Under the pieces are notes generated by a model. It did no database searches. It was not told where the DNA came from and worked only from the letters and a program-made list of their open reading frames with translations. Below, in pieces: positions 61,530-64,000 of a DNA stretch of 64,000 nt. A program made the translations under genes and the position numbers. Source of the DNA: CAYMPH01 sp964392365 (lineage in GTDB: Bacteria; Spirochaetota; UBA4802; UBA5550); assembly GCA_964392365.1 (NCBI GenBank), contig CAYMPH010000008.1, positions 62,001 to 126,000 on the forward strand, read 5' to 3'. The first letter of the stretch is position 1; each line of letters starts with the position of its first letter.

Positions 61530-64000
61530 TTATTTTATAACTATCCTTGTTATTTCAACCTTATACATATCATAAACATTCTCAAGCATTTTATGAACAT
61601 TCCGATTAAGTTCCCTGTCAGTTGATCTTCGCTGTATAAATCTGTCAACTTCATCAAGCAGATTTTTCATTCTTACTCCAATATCATCAAGCTCTCTTGT
61701 TATTGTTACTGAAGAAGTAGGCCTGGACTCTTTTTTCATCCTTTTTATTTCGTCATCAATTTGAGTTTGAAGCTTCTGCTTGGTGTTTTCTTCTTCAACT
61801 ATTTTTGAATATATATCCTGTGCAATATTTAAAAAGTTCAGACTTGAATTCAGTTCATAATAATCGTAAAGACAGCTTTTTTTTGAAAAGACAATATCCG
61901 GCAAAACAGAAATAGAAAAATTATTTTTAATTAAATTGCATGTTGCTTCATCACACAGAATTTTATTTATAAAAGAAAGATTTGAAAATTTATTAAACCG
62001 CTCCTGAGGTGGAATTAAAACCTCATCATTTAATATTTTAGAACTTTCAGTTGAAAGCTGTATGAATGAGTTTATTTTTTTTGCAGTCTGCCTGTTCCTG
62101 TTGTATATCTCGATACTGTTTTTTACTGCAAGAGCAGCTTCAGCAGCTTTGGTAGGACTGGTAAAATATGCAGTAACATTTATATTTGACATCCTGGAAA
62201 GGATCCCACCGGATTTTTTTATATTATCTGAAATAAGTTCTTTAATTGTAATATTTCTTGATATGAGTTCTGAAATATTCTGATTCTCAACTGTTTGCGG
62301 CAGATCATAAAGGTCGAAATTAAGAAATGTTGTAACAGCCTCTTTTAATCCATCTACAGATATTGATATTTTCTGTTTGTCATCCATTGTAAGAACTTGT
62401 ATTTCAGGTGCTTCATATTTTCTGAAAATGTTTACAACAAAACCGTCTATTTCTTTCAGATCTTCTACCGGAAGCATTTTTATAACATTTATAATACTCT
62501 CTGAAATTCCATATTCTTCTTTCATCAGCGAAAGAAGAAAAAATGAAAATTCAATGGATTTAAGTCCTCCAAGAATTGTCAGAATATCCCTTTGAATATC
62601 TTTATTTTTAATTATCAGCATATCCCTGATTGATCTTATTGCATCTGTATATCCAAGCTTTGCGAGCAGCAGGCACGAGTTGATTCTTACCTTGATACCT
62701 GGATCTTTCAGATATTCCTGCAGATATTTTATTATCTGGCGTTTGTTGAAATTTTCTGTTAAGGATGTTATTGAACTGATGGATCTGACAATTACATCTT
62801 TCGGTTCGTCGCTTTTCATTTTATAAAAGAGTGAGTTGAGATATTCTATATCCTGTTCAAAGCCGCATCTGCCCAAAACAAGGATCGCGATACTTTTTAT
62901 TTCATAAGATGGATTTTTATCTATAATACCTTTTAGAATTTCTGCTGCAGTAATATTTCCGTATATTTCCCTTTCATTCAGATATAGAAGCGCGTCTTTT
63001 AATATTTTTACATCACTGTCAAGTTTATGCTGTAGAAACTCAAAGAGAATATTCAATGACCTCTGCTCGTAATACAGGCTGAGGAGATTCATTCCTTTTT
63101 CCTGATCTTCTGCTGATCCTGTATTGAACTGTACTTCAATCTCACCCAGCATATAAGAATAATTCAAAATTGATAAAGTCCGTATCGTTGAATGCAGCAG
63201 TTCTGCATCAGGGTATTTTTTCAGATAATTGTAAATATTTACAAGAGGCGATGATGATTCATGTATGGATAATTTCTGGATAATTCCGCAAAGCCTGATT
63301 ATTCTGGTTTTAAGGTACCTTTTCTCAAAATTTATCCCTTCAATTCTTGATGCAGATATTGTTCTTGATTTTGAATCTGAATCAATAAAAACCTCAAGAA
63401 GCAGAGAAAGATCCCTGTGCTCGTAATCGTCTATGTGTTTGATTAATTTTTCCATGTCTGTTATTACATGCTGAATTCTGCTTGATTCCTCGTGTGAGAG
63501 AAAACCAACTGCAACTTTTTTCAATTCCGGTGTGAATCGTTTTAAAATAAAATTGCGGATTTTTTGAAAATTTTCAGGGAAATTTTTTTCAGCAACATCT
63601 GTTATCATGAATTCCTTACGGAAAGTTTCAAAATATGTTTCAAGAGTAACTACAATGTATCCGAACATTTTGTCTCTGAGAATATGAAACTGTCTTGTGT
63701 CAATATTGCTTAGAAAATATTTTGCAAATATTTCAATTATAAGTTCATTATCTTTTTCTGTTTCAGTGGAAAGCGAAATAAGGCTTCGGAAAAGTTTATC
63801 CGGATCTCTCAGCCTTTGAATATTATCGTAAATTGTATAAAGGGTCATTGTTACCAGCTCGGGGTCTTTGGACGTGAGGGCCTTCATAGCATAAATGAGC
63901 ACTTCTCTATGATTGCATGATATCATTGAACTGACGAATGCTGTTTTTATCCGGTTTGAATACTGATCGAATCTTGGAGACATTTTGCCGAGCAGAACCC
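61530..64000 (-). CDS. HEAT-repeat protein with degenerate cyclase-like domain (partial)
   Basis: The 3' part of a long gene. The frame stays open to the right edge, and the first ATG (63983) has no ribosome site, so the start lies beyond the window. About 500 visible residues are HEAT-like helical units (for example DPGIKVRINSCLLLAKLGY). Then a region TAYFTSPTKAAEAALAVKNS and SIEIYNRNRQTAKKINSFIQ looks like the beta-alpha core of class III adenylyl cyclases, but without a visible catalytic Asp pair. A coiled coil ends the protein. It is likely a scaffold with a non-catalytic sensor-like domain. Confidence 0.75.
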   Translation of the reverse strand, partial: VLLGKMSPRFDQYSNRIKTAFVSSMISCNHREVLIYAMKALTSKDPELVTMTLYTIYDNIQRLRDPDKLFRSLISLSTETEKDNELIIEIFAKYFLSNIDTRQFHILRDKMFGYIVVTLETYFETFRKEFMITDVAEKNFPENFQKIRNFILKRFTPELKKVAVGFLSHEESSRIQHVITDMEKLIKHIDDYEHRDLSLLLEVFIDSDSKSRTISASRIEGINFEKRYLKTRIIRLCGIIQKLSIHESSSPLVNIYNYLKKYPDAELLHSTIRTLSILNYSYMLGEIEVQFNTGSAEDQEKGMNLLSLYYEQRSLNILFEFLQHKLDSDVKILKDALLYLNEREIYGNITAAEILKGIIDKNPSYEIKSIAILVLGRCGFEQDIEYLNSLFYKMKSDEPKDVIVRSISSITSLTENFNKRQIIKYLQEYLKDPGIKVRINSCLLLAKLGYTDAIRSIRDMLIIKNKDIQRDILTILGGLKSIEFSFFLLSLMKEEYGISESIINVIKMLPVEDLKEIDGFVVNIFRKYEAPEIQVLTMDDKQKISISVDGLKEAVTTFLNFDLYDLPQTVENQNISELISRNITIKELISDNIKKSGGILSRMSNINVTAYFTSPTKAAEAALAVKNSIEIYNRNRQTAKKINSFIQLSTESSKILNDEVLIPPQERFNKFSNLSFINKILCDEATCNLIKNNFSISVLPDIVFSKKSCLYDYYELNSSLNFLNIAQDIYSKIVEEENTKQKLQTQIDDEIKRMKKESRPTSSVTITRELDDIGVRMKNLLDEVDRFIQRRSTDRELNRNVHKMLENVYDMYKVEITRIVIK

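Overview
The window is one 64 kb stretch of an AT-rich, Gram-negative-type bacterial chromosome. It carries outer-membrane, LolA-like and lipoprotein genes, and short operons on both strands. I see no phage, integrase, transposase, rRNA or CRISPR array. The cluster ispE / tRNA-Gln / glmU (uridyltransferase half only) / prs / rplY / pth, plus many HEAT and TPR lipoproteins and cyclic-di-GMP enzymes, resembles what I remember of spirochaetes (Leptospira-like or deep Spirochaetota). That placement is an inference from gene order, not a measured result.

Layout. 1-1.9 kb: 3' part of an RND efflux pump. 1.9-3.1 kb (-): hisE-hisG. 3.2-10.9 kb (+): a tightly overlapping operon, HD-GYP sensor / znuA-znuC-znuB / uvrB / nadC / small membrane-anchored protein. 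11.1-16 kb: cyclophilin, a CDF zinc exporter, then a minus-strand operon of an NRAMP-related transporter lacking the canonical metal-site Met and Asn, a 57-aa one-helix protein, and a soluble PRC-MgtE_N-CBS protein. A STAS protein follows. 16.2-18.9 kb: HI0933-type flavoprotein, DUF493, hemerythrin, transaldolase. 19.0-24.7 kb (-): a LolD-like ATPase, two LolC/FtsX-like permeases, TetR, a LolA-like protein and an outer-membrane protein, behind a promoter covered by a large palindrome.

24.9-32.1 kb: response regulator, 7TM-PAS-GGDEF cyclase, secreted S15-like hydrolase, membrane AraC regulator, two secreted unknowns. 32.2-37.4 kb: the ispE-to-pth housekeeping operon behind a perfect consensus promoter, then a secreted helical protein and a strong terminator. 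37.5-48.7 kb: HEAT lipoprotein, epimerase, cupin-like protein, EAL phosphodiesterase, hypF, small Thr-rich lipoprotein, CoA-pyrophosphatase-type Nudix, Slt-type transglycosylase, secreted unknown, metallo-beta-lactamase-fold hydrolase. 49.0-54.0 kb: HATPase-HDOD fusion; GlgD-like / rhomboid / VWA operon. 54.2-60.8 kb: ferredoxin-ASKHA corrinoid activator, exported tyrosine phosphatase, orphan OppF-type ATPase with TPR protein, LemA-TPM-TPM operon. 60.8-64 kb: an unrecognised soluble protein and the 3' part of a HEAT protein with a degenerate cyclase-like domain.

The most promising candidate for an undescribed system is the NRAMP-related transporter / 57-aa membrane protein / PRC-MgtE_N-CBS operon (12.7-15.5 kb). 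The transporter has the site changes expected of the Mg2+-type branch of NRAMP, and its partner is the Mg2+-sensing half of MgtE without the channel. This suggests a two- or three-part magnesium uptake system regulated in trans. The next best are the palindrome-controlled LolCDE-like export cluster and the HEAT/cyclase-like protein at the right edge.
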